Of a stretch of 64,000 nucleotides of DNA, positions 22,280-35,535 are shown in pieces. Position 1 is the stretch's first letter. Every line of letters starts with the position of its first letter. The DNA comes from Selaginella moellendorffii (taxonomy: Eukaryota; Streptophyta; Lycopodiopsida; Selaginellales; Selaginellaceae), in NCBI RefSeq assembly GCF_000143415.4, contig NW_003314263.1, positions 2,482,041 through 2,546,040 of the forward strand, given 5' to 3'. The position numbers and the translations under genes were made by a program. The notes under the pieces were generated by a model. It was not told the DNA's origin and did not search any database. It worked only from the letters and a program-made list of their open reading frames with translations.

Positions 22280-24578
22280 GACTTTAAATATTAAATTATT
22301 TGAATTTGTGAGTTCAATAAACAATGAATTTAATGAGATTTTAATATCTGTTGAATTGGTTTCAATCTCTTATATATAACTTAGAGTTTTTGGGCTAATT
22401 AATATATATATTTCTGTATTTCCTTTTCATATTCTATGCACTCATAAATTGAAATTATTATATGAAAATAATAAATAAAATTTAAAATTATTATGGTTAT
22501 AGACAAGATAACTGATATACCAAATGGACATATATGAAAAACTGATGTAAAATCTTTGATTGCCAAAACCTCTTTATATCCAACCATTCACTATTCCCAT
22601 TTTATAAAAGGACTGTACAAGTGAGAGGTGAGCATTTTGGTTTTATATTTCAAATAGAACAAAGTTAATGGAATAACATGAAATGAAAAAAAGTGATGGA
22701 GTAGATGTTTGTGATTTTTATGGCTTTTGGCTAATTCCTTGGATCATCCTTTCATTATCTAAGTTTAAATATGGTTAAGATTAAGCCAAACCCAAGCCAA
22801 GATTTTCTCACCCTATATGCATGCCCGCTCATGCTGGATTCTAATTAAGCTCTTCAAAAGAAAAATATTTTATTTTTATTTTTATTTGAAGAAAAATATG
22901 ATGTTGAAAATAACAAGACTAAGAATGGTGATCAATTGCAGCATCTTAGGTGTGGGTAGAGGTGCCTAATTTCATTGCAAGAAAGTGTGAAAGCCAAGCC
23001 AACCTAGCTCACCCTATATGAACTCTCCTGTCAACTCACTATTGCTGGGCTGGATTCTAGATTGAAAGTATTAAGCCCTTCAACCAAGACAGACCTTTTG
23101 GCCCTCCACAACCATGAAAGTAAACCCAATAATAAAGAGGTTGGCATTGACATCAATGCTTTTATAGACTTCTAAAAAGAATATGACATAGTTGAAAATA
23201 GCAAGACTAAGAGGTGTTGACCAGAACTTAATCAATTGAAGCATCTTTTGGAAATCCACACTATTTTCACAAATAACATCCAAGTACAATAATGATTTAG
23301 CTGCTAATTTCTTGAGCATTGCATGAAAGTGTGAAATGGAAGACACAGAATATACTTATTTACTTTGACCTTATGACCTTGAAAAGAAAAAGAAACGTTA
23401 TTCTGAGAATATTCTCTTAGACTAGGTTAAAGGTTAAAAGGAGATTTACAGCTTACACATATAAAAACTTTTGCATTAGGAAATTTGTGGTCCATAGAGA
23501 TCTAGGTGAGATGAATGATGTTAATATATATACACCTATTCAGATGCCCATGTGGCAGAAGGATGGGCATCTAGATAAATTCAACTTTGAGAATACTAAT
23601 CTCGGTGTTAAAAACCATTTTAATCAATTAAAGCAATACTTTCTAAATAAATTTACTGAGTATTATTATTATTACAATTTTAAGAAAATATTTTTATTAA
23701 ATATTAATTTTTTCTGCAAAATTCAATAAATAATATTGAATATTCTTTCTTATTGGATATATTGTAAATCACTTACAAACTTTGCTAAAATAATAATGGT
23801 TAGTTCTTTTCAATCAATGTATAGATAAAAGTTTATTCTTTCAATAAAGTTTATTATGAGCTTATTATTGTTATGAGCAAGAGTATTAAAAGCATAAAGG
23901 TAGCCAGATAATTATTCAAGGATTTGGGAGGATGGTAGGTATCATTAGAAGCTGAGAGTCTCATGCAAACACTGTGGATGGAGGTAATGATGGAAATAGT
24001 GGAAGTGTAAGGTGGTGGATTGCTTTCAGATCTGGGCGGGAGAATAAGAAATCTAGGAATGCTTGTGGAGTGGCTGTGTAGAGCATCCGCATGATGATAT
24101 TCTGCTGAAAGAGGCTAAACAAGCTTAGGAGAGAGGAGAAAGAAGCAGAAGGGTGGACGATTTCTAAACTACTGGACATGACAGGAGCAAAGCAACTTTC
24201 AACTAAGCCTAAGCTTAACCTCTGAGGAAAGAAGTGTCTTATTCAATCTGGTGTCCAGGAGAAAAACTTGCTTCATTTTTTTCATCTCATAGATGTTCCA
24301 GCTCTCTGTCCTGCTTGCTTTTTAGTCACGCCAGGGATGTCCAAGTGTAGAGCCAACTTCAGGGCGAGATAATCTCGGACTTTGGTACCGCCGGGGATGC
24401 TTGGGATTGCATGCCTTACGTACCAGATACGTCGAAGTGGCGATGCTTCGTTTCTCTCTGCAGGAGCCACAGACACTATGAGGATAGAGCTAACTGCGAA
24501 GCAAAAACTCGGCAAGCAACTTACGGAATGAAATCGAAAACGTACCTTGTTAGCTTACACGGTGCTGCTGTTTAATGC
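22280..24578. other. AT-rich intergenic region with a diverged tandem repeat
   Basis: No gene recognised. AATAAA at 22316-22321 can be the poly(A) signal of the receptor kinase. Between about 22788 and 23345 there are two diverged copies of a roughly 200-350-bp unit sharing CACCCTATATG, GGCTGGATTCTA, GTTGAAAATA, AGCAAGACTAAGA-like strings and CATGAAAGTGTGAAA. The rest is AT-rich simple sequence. The last few hundred bases are probably 3' flank of katanin. Confidence 0.55.
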
Positions 24579-26803
<2,225 letters not shown>

Positions 26804-27059
26804 TTCCCCCCTTCTACTCGCATTCTAGGGTTCTAGGGCTTGCTCGAGAGCAGGGTTACCGCTGGCGTGGAGCCCACGTGGAGCCGTACCTTTGAAACGA
26901 AATGAGCGGGAAACGCTCGAGATAGCGAATTTGGAGAGCTTGGAATCTCCTGTAGAGAAACACGACTTTAGCGAGACAATGGGGAAGAACTAGGAACTCC
27001 AGCAACTTCTTTGAGGCACGAAAGGGAAAAACGAGAAAACTCTTGGTCGTTTTTGCCTA
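26804..27059. promoter_or_regulatory. Upstream region of katanin
   Basis: About 250 bp upstream of the katanin ATG on the minus strand, ending at the prolyl-oligopeptidase relic. No specific element is identified. Confidence 0.35.
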
Positions 27060-27600
27060 GTAGAATACGAAGGCTTGTTTGGATGAGACCATTCAATCCA
27101 AGCTAGCTTACCGGGACTCAATCTGTATAAGAGATCATTCGAAAACCATCAGATGAAAAAATGCCTGCTGAGCATACAAGGAACTTACCAGCAAGAAGCG
27201 GTACGTTTTAGATCAACGCATGGTTCCTTTCCTTGCCTGTGATCTACAAAACATGAGAAACAGCGATGCATTGAAACAAAAACCCATTAGGAGTACCGTC
27301 AAGAACAGTGATATACCGAAACCTCCCATCGGCATAGCGATCTTCAGGAAAAGGAGGTGGAGAACGTCCTGTCCATCACAGAAACTCAGAACTAGAAGAA
27401 ATAAGCATAGAAACAACGAAGGAAGAAAGCGTAGCTTACCTCCAACCATGTTTGCCTATGATCGGAAAAGCTCGAGAACACAGCGTAGCGTTTTCTCCCT
27501 CCACTGTAAATGCTCCGCCACCATACTCATGGACGGTGGAACGAACATTAAATCCAGAAGGAGCGATATCTTCCACTTGCGCATTCCCATCCACGCAAGA
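27060..27600 (-). pseudogene. Fragment of a prolyl-oligopeptidase/acylaminoacyl-peptidase-like gene
   Basis: Minus-strand exon pieces at about 27600-27440, 27368-27297, 27243-27189 and 27122-27062, with GT-AG borders. They match the beta-propeller N-terminal part of plant S9-family peptidases: VEDIAPSGFNVRSTVHEYGG, GGAFTVEG, VFSSFSDHR, YADGRFRYITVLD and LSPGKLAWIEWSHPNKP. A one-base frame change lies between GAFTVEG and VFSSF (near 27490). The catalytic hydrolase domain is missing altogether. It is a short relic wedged in the 1-kb gap between divergent katanin and the BLISTER-like gene, so it may also overlap their 5' regions. Confidence 0.75.
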
Positions 27601-27824
27601 AAATCCTTATTTCTAAGCGCTAGAGATTGCTCTCAAAAGAATTCTTGGAAGGAAGAAGCCTCATTGCAAGGATTCTCGCAGAGAAGATTTCCATTCGCAT
27701 AGTCGTGAATCCTCCGAGGCGCAGTGATGGTGAAGGAAATGGAGCTTGTCGTCCACCATCGCGACTCGAGAGGAAATAGGAATTATTCTAGCACAAAATA
27801 TTTAGGGCTTTGTCTGTCCAGTCC

Positions 27825-29839
27825 ATGGAATCGCATCACGCTTCGCTGGGGCGCCGCAAGGTGAGCTCGCCGCCGTGGAATCCGCATTGCTCTAACGTTG
27901 ATCCAGTGTAGCTGGAGGAGATCCGGCAAAAGAAAGCGTCGGAGAAGAATTCCGCGAAGCAATCGGAGCTAATTCCATCAGGTAGAGGCTCGAAAACCGA
28001 CGAATCTCATGTTTTTTTGCTTTCCCTTTCTTGTGCTAGGCCTGGATCAGGATGTCGAGGGTCTCAAACAAGAGGTGAATTTTTTTCTTGTCTTAGAGAA
28101 GAGAGAACTTGTTTGTGAGTGAATATCATAGTTAAGTTTTAGTTTTTATCTGCAGCTAGAAACAACTCAAAACGAACGAAATGCGCTGCAAAGGCAATTG
28201 GACGAGAAGATCGAGAAAATACAAGTTCTTGTCCGGGACCTTCAAACTTTTCAAGCTTCAGCCAGTAACGTATGTGCTTGTTAGTCTTCATGTCTTGTAA
28301 GATTCTAAGTTTTCTTCCTCGCAGGATGCAAAGCTTGTTTCGGAGCTGAAGCAGTCTGTAAAAAACCTTACTGTTGATAGAGATGCCGCCATTACATCCA
28401 AGGTAGGCTTTATACGTCATTGCTTCAAGCAACAAGGGAAAGCTTCGATTTTGCTAGGAAGATGTTACAGCTCAGCTGCGTCTCGCAAGAAAAAGACTCC
28501 AAGAAGCCGAGAACGAGCAGTACAAGGTCCATTAGCTTGTCAAAAAATACTCTTTGCAGAAAGCTAACCTCCACTTGCCAGGCTGAAGAAGATGCTGCTG
28601 TTTTGAGAGCAGAGCTCAAGCAATTGCAACAGCAGATGGAGCACTCAGCCAGCTCTCAGTCTTTCCATGCAACAATGCTTACAGACCAATATGCGATCAG
28701 CGACCAAGAGCACAAGGCCGTCAAAGAGGAGCTCCATGTAGGTTCCTGCAAGTTTTTGCGTTTCTTACTTCTCTTCTGCTACAGGATGCGCTTTTCCAGC
28801 TTCAAAACAATCGGCAACTGTTGGCCATGGAGCAGCAAAAGATTGCTCAACTTCTTGCTGAGAAAAAAGAGCTCGAAGCTGCTCTTGCGTCATCCCGGAA
28901 CAATGAAGCCGGTACTAAGTTTTCCCGTTCCTCATTTTTAAGCCATGTCTTGCCTGTCTGCCAACAGAAGCAAAGCGAGCACTTGCGAATGCTGCAAGCA
29001 CTACCGAACAACAATTCACGAGTAACAAATGGAGGTCCAAGGTTCGTTTTCCTTGACACGGTAGAATTTTTTAATAGTTTTGCTCCAGGTGGACAGAGGG
29101 AAATACGAGCAACACCTTCGTGAGCTTGCCTCTATGGTTGAACGACTTGAAAATGGCCGGCAGAAGCTGCTCGCAGAGGTAGAAACGCGTCACCAGTATT
29201 TCTAATGGTAGCCTTTTTCTTTCTTTGCTAGATTGACCGGCAGTCCCTGGAGATTGAAAAGCTCTTCATGGAAAACGAAGGTCTAGTGAGTGGGTTAAAC
29301 GAAACCTCGGAGATTGCAGCACAATGGGAACGCCAGGTACTCGAGACAAAAGAACTTTCAGAACTCTAACAAATCCTTTTGTTTTTCCCAGCTTCGTGAG
29401 TGCGCTAAACAGAACACAGAGCTACGAAACAAGTTGCAAGCGCATCAAACATTATCCCAACCAGAGGATTTGGTCAAGGAGGAGGATTTGTCATCGACAG
29501 AAATACCAAAACTTAAGGTAACGCGCTGGCCGCTCGCTCGTCTTTTTGTCTGTGGAGTCTTAAACTCTCGGCTCTGGTGTTTTTCTTCTCCCTGCAGATG
29601 GATTTAACAAAAGCATTGGGCGAAAGAGACCAGCTGGCTTTGGAGTTGGCGAGTGTCAGGATCACCTTGAATGGATTCAACAGACTGTAAGCTTTTCTCC
29701 TTTGTTTTTGCTTTGTTTGGTTTTTTTCAGAGTTTTTTAACAGGCTGCTTGCAGATATAATCCGGTGCTCTCCAGCCTGGAGACGAGGCTTGTACAAATC
29801 AAACAAAACTCCGCGCAGCAAATCGATGTAAGTTTCTAA
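27825..29839 (+). CDS. BLISTER/golgin-like coiled-coil protein
   Basis: About 14 short exons: 27825-27860, 27912-27981, 28040-28074, 28156-28269, 28325-28402, 28458-28526, 28582-28737, 28785-28911, 28968-29034, about 29097-29178, 29232-29336, 29392-29517, 29598-29686 and 29755 onward. The protein is about 400 residues. The N-terminus GRRKLEEIRQKKASEKNSAK resembles the basic start of plant BLISTER (a Polycomb-interacting coiled-coil protein) and some golgins; the rest is almost all heptad-like coiled coil (LQRQLDEKIEKIQVLVRDLQ, LRLARKRLQEAENEQYK). The exon 9/10 junction and the 3' end are uncertain. Either the stop is at 29839 (QQIDVSF) or an intron leads to a stop near 29934. The assignment rests on the N-terminus and coiled-coil pattern only. 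Confidence 0.6.
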
Positions 29840-29939
29840 GGATATATGTGGAAGTCTCCGTATGTTTCTAATCTTTTTAAGGCCCGGCAAAGGGTGTCTC
29901 TTCGTTCTTCTTGCTTCTATGTGACAGCCTTTTAAGTAC

Positions 29940-30262
29940 ACGCACAATGAAAGATCGAGGGCATTAGGGCTTTTCATCTTGTGGTGGTCGAGTTTTGAAG
30001 TACAATGCGGCAGCGCGCTGGAAGTTTTTGCGCTCTCGATCGCAGCAATCGTGGCCGTATTCCGTGCTGGGCAGCTCCATTTTCGAGGTAGGGATCTGAA
30101 TTGCTAGGCTCTCGGGAAGAAGATGAGCTAAACTCTTGGCCGGGAGGATCTTCTAGAGATTCCAGTGCTCTTGAGTGATGAAGTGGGTCTCCTGGAGAGA
30201 GACGGCAAGGAGGAAATAGATCAGTGGAGCACAATGGGATCGAGCAGAGCGTAGTATAATTC
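29940..30262. other. Intergenic, no gene seen
   Basis: About 320 bp between the coiled-coil gene and the acidic-protein gene on the same strand. It probably holds 3' and 5' untranslated sequence. Confidence 0.4.
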
Positions 30263-30877
30263 ATGTTTAGTGGGGATGGAAGTCATGGCGGATCGGTAGC
30301 GGTTCAAATAGAAGGCTTTCGCTACAATGGCAAGGGACTCAAGAGAAAAGTGTCCGAGGTGCAGGGCACTGTTTTGACAGTGTCCGAGGAGGAAGAGGAT
30401 TGCGAGTCCGAGGTTCTGGGGGGAGCTTATGGGAACTTGCAAGAGATCTTGGCAAGAAAGGAGAGGAACAAGAAGAAGAAGAAGAAGCAGGGATTGGACG
30501 AGGGATTTCCTTGCGAATCAAACTTTGTAGCTGTGGATGAAGAAGTCAGCACGACGACATCCTTGGAGACCGAGGATCAGCGGCGCTGGCAGGAGCAGCA
30601 GCAGGGGAAGCAAGAGGAGTGGATCTTCGCGCGGCGGATTGGGAGGGTGGACGAGGAAGAAGTGAGCAGCGGTGACGAGTTTATGGAGTTTTGCGAGGAA
30701 GAAGATGGGGTAAAGATCGTCGCCAGTGATGATGCCAATGGCGATGACGAAGAAGATCGTGACAAACCCGGCTCGACTTACATCCTCTCGTCTGGGCGAC
30801 AGACATCCCAAGTTGAGAAGAAGATCCCCACCATTGACGACGAGTTTGAGGAGTACTTTCGCCAACTCATGCTTTGA
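30263..30877 (+). CDS. Acidic low-complexity protein, unrecognised
   Basis: A single-exon frame of 204 residues starting MFSGDGSHGGSVAVQIEGF. It is rich in Glu/Asp with a lysine run (RKERNKKKKKKQGL, about 66-80), a WIFARRIGRVDEEEVSSGDE block, and a defined C-terminus PTIDDEFEEYFRQLML that looks like a short conserved motif. There is no signal peptide or membrane segment, and the basic run could serve nuclear import. I do not recognise the family. The length, good ATG and structured C-terminus argue for a real gene. Confidence 0.6.
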   Translation: MFSGDGSHGGSVAVQIEGFRYNGKGLKRKVSEVQGTVLTVSEEEEDCESEVLGGAYGNLQEILARKERNKKKKKKQGLDEGFPCESNFVAVDEEVSTTTSLETEDQRRWQEQQQGKQEEWIFARRIGRVDEEEVSSGDEFMEFCEEEDGVKIVASDDANGDDEEDRDKPGSTYILSSGRQTSQVEKKIPTIDDEFEEYFRQLML

Positions 30878-32654
30878 TATAAACAAGAAAAGTTCCAGTG
30901 AGAACATTAAACCCTAATGGAATATTCTACGGATTTGAAAATGATTTGCTTTAATTGATCCAGTCTAAGATTCCCGGACGTGGAAGAAGCAACCATGCAG
31001 TCGCCGACAAGCACAATCCCTCCGACATTACCACTAAACCTAAAATCGACAAGCCGCCCCTCCTTTTCAAGCAACACCTAGGTCGCTCGCAATGTATCCA
31101 AGTGTGTGCTCCAACATCAACGTCCTATTGTGGGGTGGATCATGCAAAATAGCGAGCCATGACCTAAAATATTCGGGCTCTAGATGATAATAACCGCGAC
31201 CACGTAACAAAAAAGACACCTGACCATCGAGCAGCGTAAGAAAGTTGGTGGATTTGTCGGAAGCGGTCAACCAATTAGGTTAAATGCGACGTCCACTTCA
31301 TCCATGGCGCGGGTGGCGTGGGCCGTACAGGTGGTCTCTGGCCGTACGGATGCAAGCGGCCAAAGCAACGTCCACATTTCTTGCCAGAGTGAATGTCCGT
31401 ACGCCAACTCCTCCCAGGGAGCGGAGATCACGGGTCTCCCTGCCGTGCCCTAAAATCCGTGCGTTGTATCCGCCCTAAAGAGAGGAAAGTCTGAGCTCCA
31501 CGGGTACCCCAGTCACTCTGACTCAATGCAAGTGTAAGTGGGCCTCTAGATTGGATAACACAATATTATACATTACAACTATACACTGTATTTTATTCGA
31601 GGAGCTAAAAATTATCTACACGCGGACGTGGCAGGAGTACGAAGCTGGTATTCCCTGGGCACGTCTACAGGGTGATTCGTTATTTGAATTGCAAGCTTGC
31701 GGGGGATATGCCTTCGCGGGGACTGGCCACTGCACGTGGCCATAAACCAGTTTGCACGGCAAAGTTATGGCCCAAAGTGGCGCCGCGCAGAGCCGTTAGA
31801 TTCCCGGGATCGTGCGGCTGATGGATGGAATGATTATGTGTATGGGGTATGGGTAAAGTGGGCGTGTAAGTGTGTGTAACTTTCAGTGGTTGCCCAGTCG
31901 CATTCTTCTTAGGTAAAGACGCGAAGCTCTCTTTTGTTTCTTTAGGAGGTTTTTTGTTTTTTAGGGTAGGAGAAGGCGGCTTTCTTGCATCTGGCGATGG
32001 TGGAGCGATCGCGAGCGAATAGCGAGCGAATAGCGTTGCGCCAGGGAGAAGGTTTTGTTTCGCAGGGAAATTTGGCAATGCAGGGCACTTCTGCGCGTGA
32101 TGGTGCGTAATCTCGGTGGAATTCGTCCAAATCTATGGATTGGATCTAGAAATTCTCTCCCCCCTGCCTCGCGAAGCAAGGAATCGCCGCTGCCGGCCTT
32201 CTTATCTCGCTTGGAGTGGCTTGGCTATCGATTGCTTCTCTTCAATCTCGTGCTTCCCTCCCATTCTTCGTGCTTCTTGAGTGATATTTTGGAGGGAATC
32301 AATGGAGAAAGGAATCCGGGACAGGGCAGTAAATGTATCGGTGGCGCCGTGAAGCAAACGAAGGGAAAAGAATGCCCGACAAAGGCGCGGTGAAAGTGTT
32401 TGGTCCTTGCCAAGCGCCTCTCCAGACAACATACAGAAATGATAGTATCTTTAGTCCTTTGGTACGTACCATTCTCATAATTGGAGTTTTCCAACGCTTT
32501 GTTTGTAGGATTCTTTCAAACGCACGCACTCTGCTTGCTCTAATGGAGGCTTTGGACACACTGTAAGCTTTCACGAGTGTTTCCAAGTTTCTCCAGCAAT
32601 TGTTTTGCTCTACAGATGATCTGCGCACAGCTCTTGACCAATGTAGCCTCCGGG
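30878..32654. other. Long intergenic / 5' region
   Basis: About 1.8 kb with no confident gene. Part of 32000-32650 may be 5' untranslated exons of the next gene: splice-like borders occur at CTTTG|gtacgt (near 32461) and at ttctag/ctacag acceptors before 32510 and 32620. An upstream coding start cannot be excluded. Confidence 0.4.
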
Positions 32655-35383
32655 ATGAGTGACAGGTATAGTGGTCTTGTATTGTTCATCACAGGAACTA
32701 ACACTTCACTCTTGTGATGCGATGCGATGCAGCAATTCTCCTCAAAAGCAGACGAGGAAGAAGCACAAAGGGCGGCACGCCACGGACGCAAAGGTCCACG
32801 GTGAGCCGCTGGAGCGAATCGATGAAGAGGTACTGATCTGTTTCATGTTTTTCGGATCAGCCTTGAGAACTCTTTGAAACTCCACCGTTTCAGGATTTGT
32901 GCGCAGAGGATTCTAGACGGAGGGACGCCTCCCGGCGCTTGTTTTCGTCATCCAGTGACGTTGTAAGCTTTATTCTTCTGCTAACAGGAAAAGCATCCCT
33001 GACGCTAGTCAGTTTTAGACTGTCGCCAACTCCATTGAAGCAATCAGGAAGGAAGGCTTGCGTGTACGCCGTTCTCGTCTCGAGGAGGACGTGAGTTTTA
33101 ATGGTTTTGTGCATTGAATGAATAGCTAATGCAGCGATTTCTAATTCGCAGATATTGAGGCTTCACAAGCGTTTAAGAAATGAGCTAGATCTGCGCGAAG
33201 CGCTTGAAATTGCCTTATCCGATGCGTCCGCGGCCATCCCTGAACATGTTCCTCTGAAGGTTTATATCTTATTCCTTGATTATATAACCAGTTTTGCATA
33301 AAATATATCGTTGACTGATTGATGCAGGTGCGCAAACTACTGCAAGATATTGCAATTCTCGAAGTCACTGTTCTAAGCTTGGAAGACCAAGTGCTGGCAT
33401 CCCAGTGGCAGCTGTGTAAGGAACGTAAAGAAAGTGCTGCAATTCAGAACTCTGCTCCATCGTCGTTCAGGCAAAGCAAAGCATTCGACAGGATCCCGCA
33501 AGCTCAATATTCACAAAATTTATTTTGTCAAGAGGATCCTTCGTGCAGCGCTCTAGTAGACGAACTCTCGCCTGTAACCCCAGGTCTACGAAAGTCCTCT
33601 AGCCGTCTTTCGAGGTACAGCGATGCTGAAAGTTCGGAACAACAGGAAGATTCCTCCTACGAGCATGGGAATCTAGCTTTGACAATCTCGGGAGAGCCAG
33701 ATACTCCAAGACGATCAAGCTTTTGGAGTAATTGCTCTGACGAAGACTACGGGAAGTCACATAAAAGAGAAAAATGCGACTTCGCTGAGGTACTTCTTGC
33801 AAGCTCTTTGGCAAAACTTGAGCTTTTTTCTGCAGAGCGAGAGGATAAAACATAGAAAACATCAACGAAAGAAGACTAGGCAAAAGCATTCTGAGCTAGT
33901 CGCTTGTTCAAGTTGCCCTGTAAGCTACAGTTTTGTTCTCTGATGTCATTTTACCTTGTATTCTCGACAGGAAACTCCTCCACAAGAGTTTGATGACACA
34001 ATGACGCTATCCCGGAGGAGTAGCTTGCTTTTAAAAGGCCTCGCTTTACATCCTAATCGGCTTTCGGAGAAAATGCTTCGCTGCATGATGGATATATATT
34101 GTCACCTTTCAGACACTGCCCCTTTCACCGCGTCTTCGTCACCGACCTCGCCTTTTACGCAAGCGATCACAACACCTTCTATGTCATCGCTTTCAGAATC
34201 TTCGTTTCTGTCTTTTGGTAAAAGCCCACTGGTTGAGTTGCCGAACAAGGAAGATATTGTGGGATCCGAGAGCTTGTTTGATCCTTACAGGACAAAAGAG
34301 AAGCTATCCTGGGTGGATATTGGAGTTTATAGTTCGGCGTTGGAAATCAGGTGGATAGCTGTTGGCAAGGAACAGCTTGGATATGCTGCTCGAGCTCTTC
34401 GAGAATACAAGTACGTCTTTTTCTCTTTTTTTTCCTTGTTTTTGTTCTTTCTTGCTTTTTCTTCTAACTTAACTTTTCTCCACGGCAGATTGTTGGTCGA
34501 ACAACTAGCCAAAGTGGACATCTTGTCCATGGCACACGAAGAAAAACTAGCTTTCTGGGTGAATATTTATAACGCTCTAGTTATGCACGTAAGTATATAC
34601 TAGAATTTCCTCGTTTTATTGATCACAACTTCAGGGATACTTGGCGTACGGCATTCCGAATAGCGAGCTTAAGTCATTCTTCCTCCTGCAAAAGGTAGAT
34701 GGAGTAATAAAATAGCTATGGACTCACCACGATCGTTCTTTTACAGGCATCGTACGTGATCGGTGGACACACCTTTACAGCGCTTGCTATTGAGTACCAT
34801 TTACTCAAGCATAAAGCTCCTGCACATCGTCCGCAAATCGTAAAGACAAAGCATTTTATTGTTCTCGAGCCTAATTCACAATTGTCTACTTTTCAGGCCT
34901 TACTACTGGCACTACACAAAATCAAACTTACATTGGAACAAACGAGTTTTGCAGTCGATTATCCAGAACCTTTGACAGTGTTTGCTCTAAGCTGCGGTGC
35001 GCGATCTTCACCATTGGTAAGCTCGCAGTTGTATAGTTCTGTCATTCCAGATTGACAAACGGTTTGATTCTTTGCAGGTAAAGGTGTATACACCAGATAA
35101 TGTTATTCAGCAGCTAAAGTCTTCGCTTCACGACTACATCCGAGCATCAGTTGGGCTCGGCGTGAGGGGTAAAGTCCTGATTCCCAAGCTGCTCTACACT
35201 TACGCGCACGAAAACATGGAGGACTCGAGCTTGCTCGCGTGGATTTACCTCCACCTCCCGAGCCCGCAGGTGGCTGTTATCAGGGAGTGCCTGCAACAGA
35301 GGCGTCACAGGTTCTTGAGCTCGAGGAATTTTTCAATCTTGCCCTTTGATTTTCGGTTCCAGTACCTGTTTCTTAGGAGCTGA
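32655..35383 (+). CDS. DUF547 protein with N-terminal leucine-zipper (MIP1-type)
   Basis: Thirteen exons: 32655-32665, 32733-32829, 32894-32962, 33019-33090, 33152-33259, 33328-33789, 33836-33919, 33971-34410, 34489-34588, 34635-34694, 34747-34839, 34897-35016 and 35078-35383. They give 673 residues in a clean frame. The N-terminal part has the coiled-coil of the ternary-complex-factor MIP1 type (IRKEGLRVRRSRLEEDILRL, VRKLLQDIAILEVTVLSLED). The C-terminal DUF547 domain carries KLAFWVNIYNALVMHGYLAY, IGGHTFTALAIEYHLL, DYPEPLTVFALSCGARSSP and VKVYTPDNV, ending in the usual ILPFDFRFQYLF. Serines dominate the linker. The biochemical role of DUF547 is unknown. The start MSDSNSPQK is the simplest; an upstream ATG in exon 1 (MICAQLL) is possible. 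Confidence 0.85.
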
Positions 35384-35535
35384 GGGGAGAATGCAATCGT
35401 GTACCATATGTGAATAGAAGTAACTTATTCTTTGATTCTAATGATATATAGTTTTCTAGTGTGATGGAAGAACTTCCATCCTTTAAGCTTCGTATCTACA
35501 AAAGCGCTTGCTCACCTGTAAGTGAGTTTGGTTCT

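Noticed and set aside
27213-27449. A 78-residue membrane-like minus-strand frame
   Set aside because: It runs across introns of the peptidase relic in the wrong frame; the spliced reading matches the S9 family much better.
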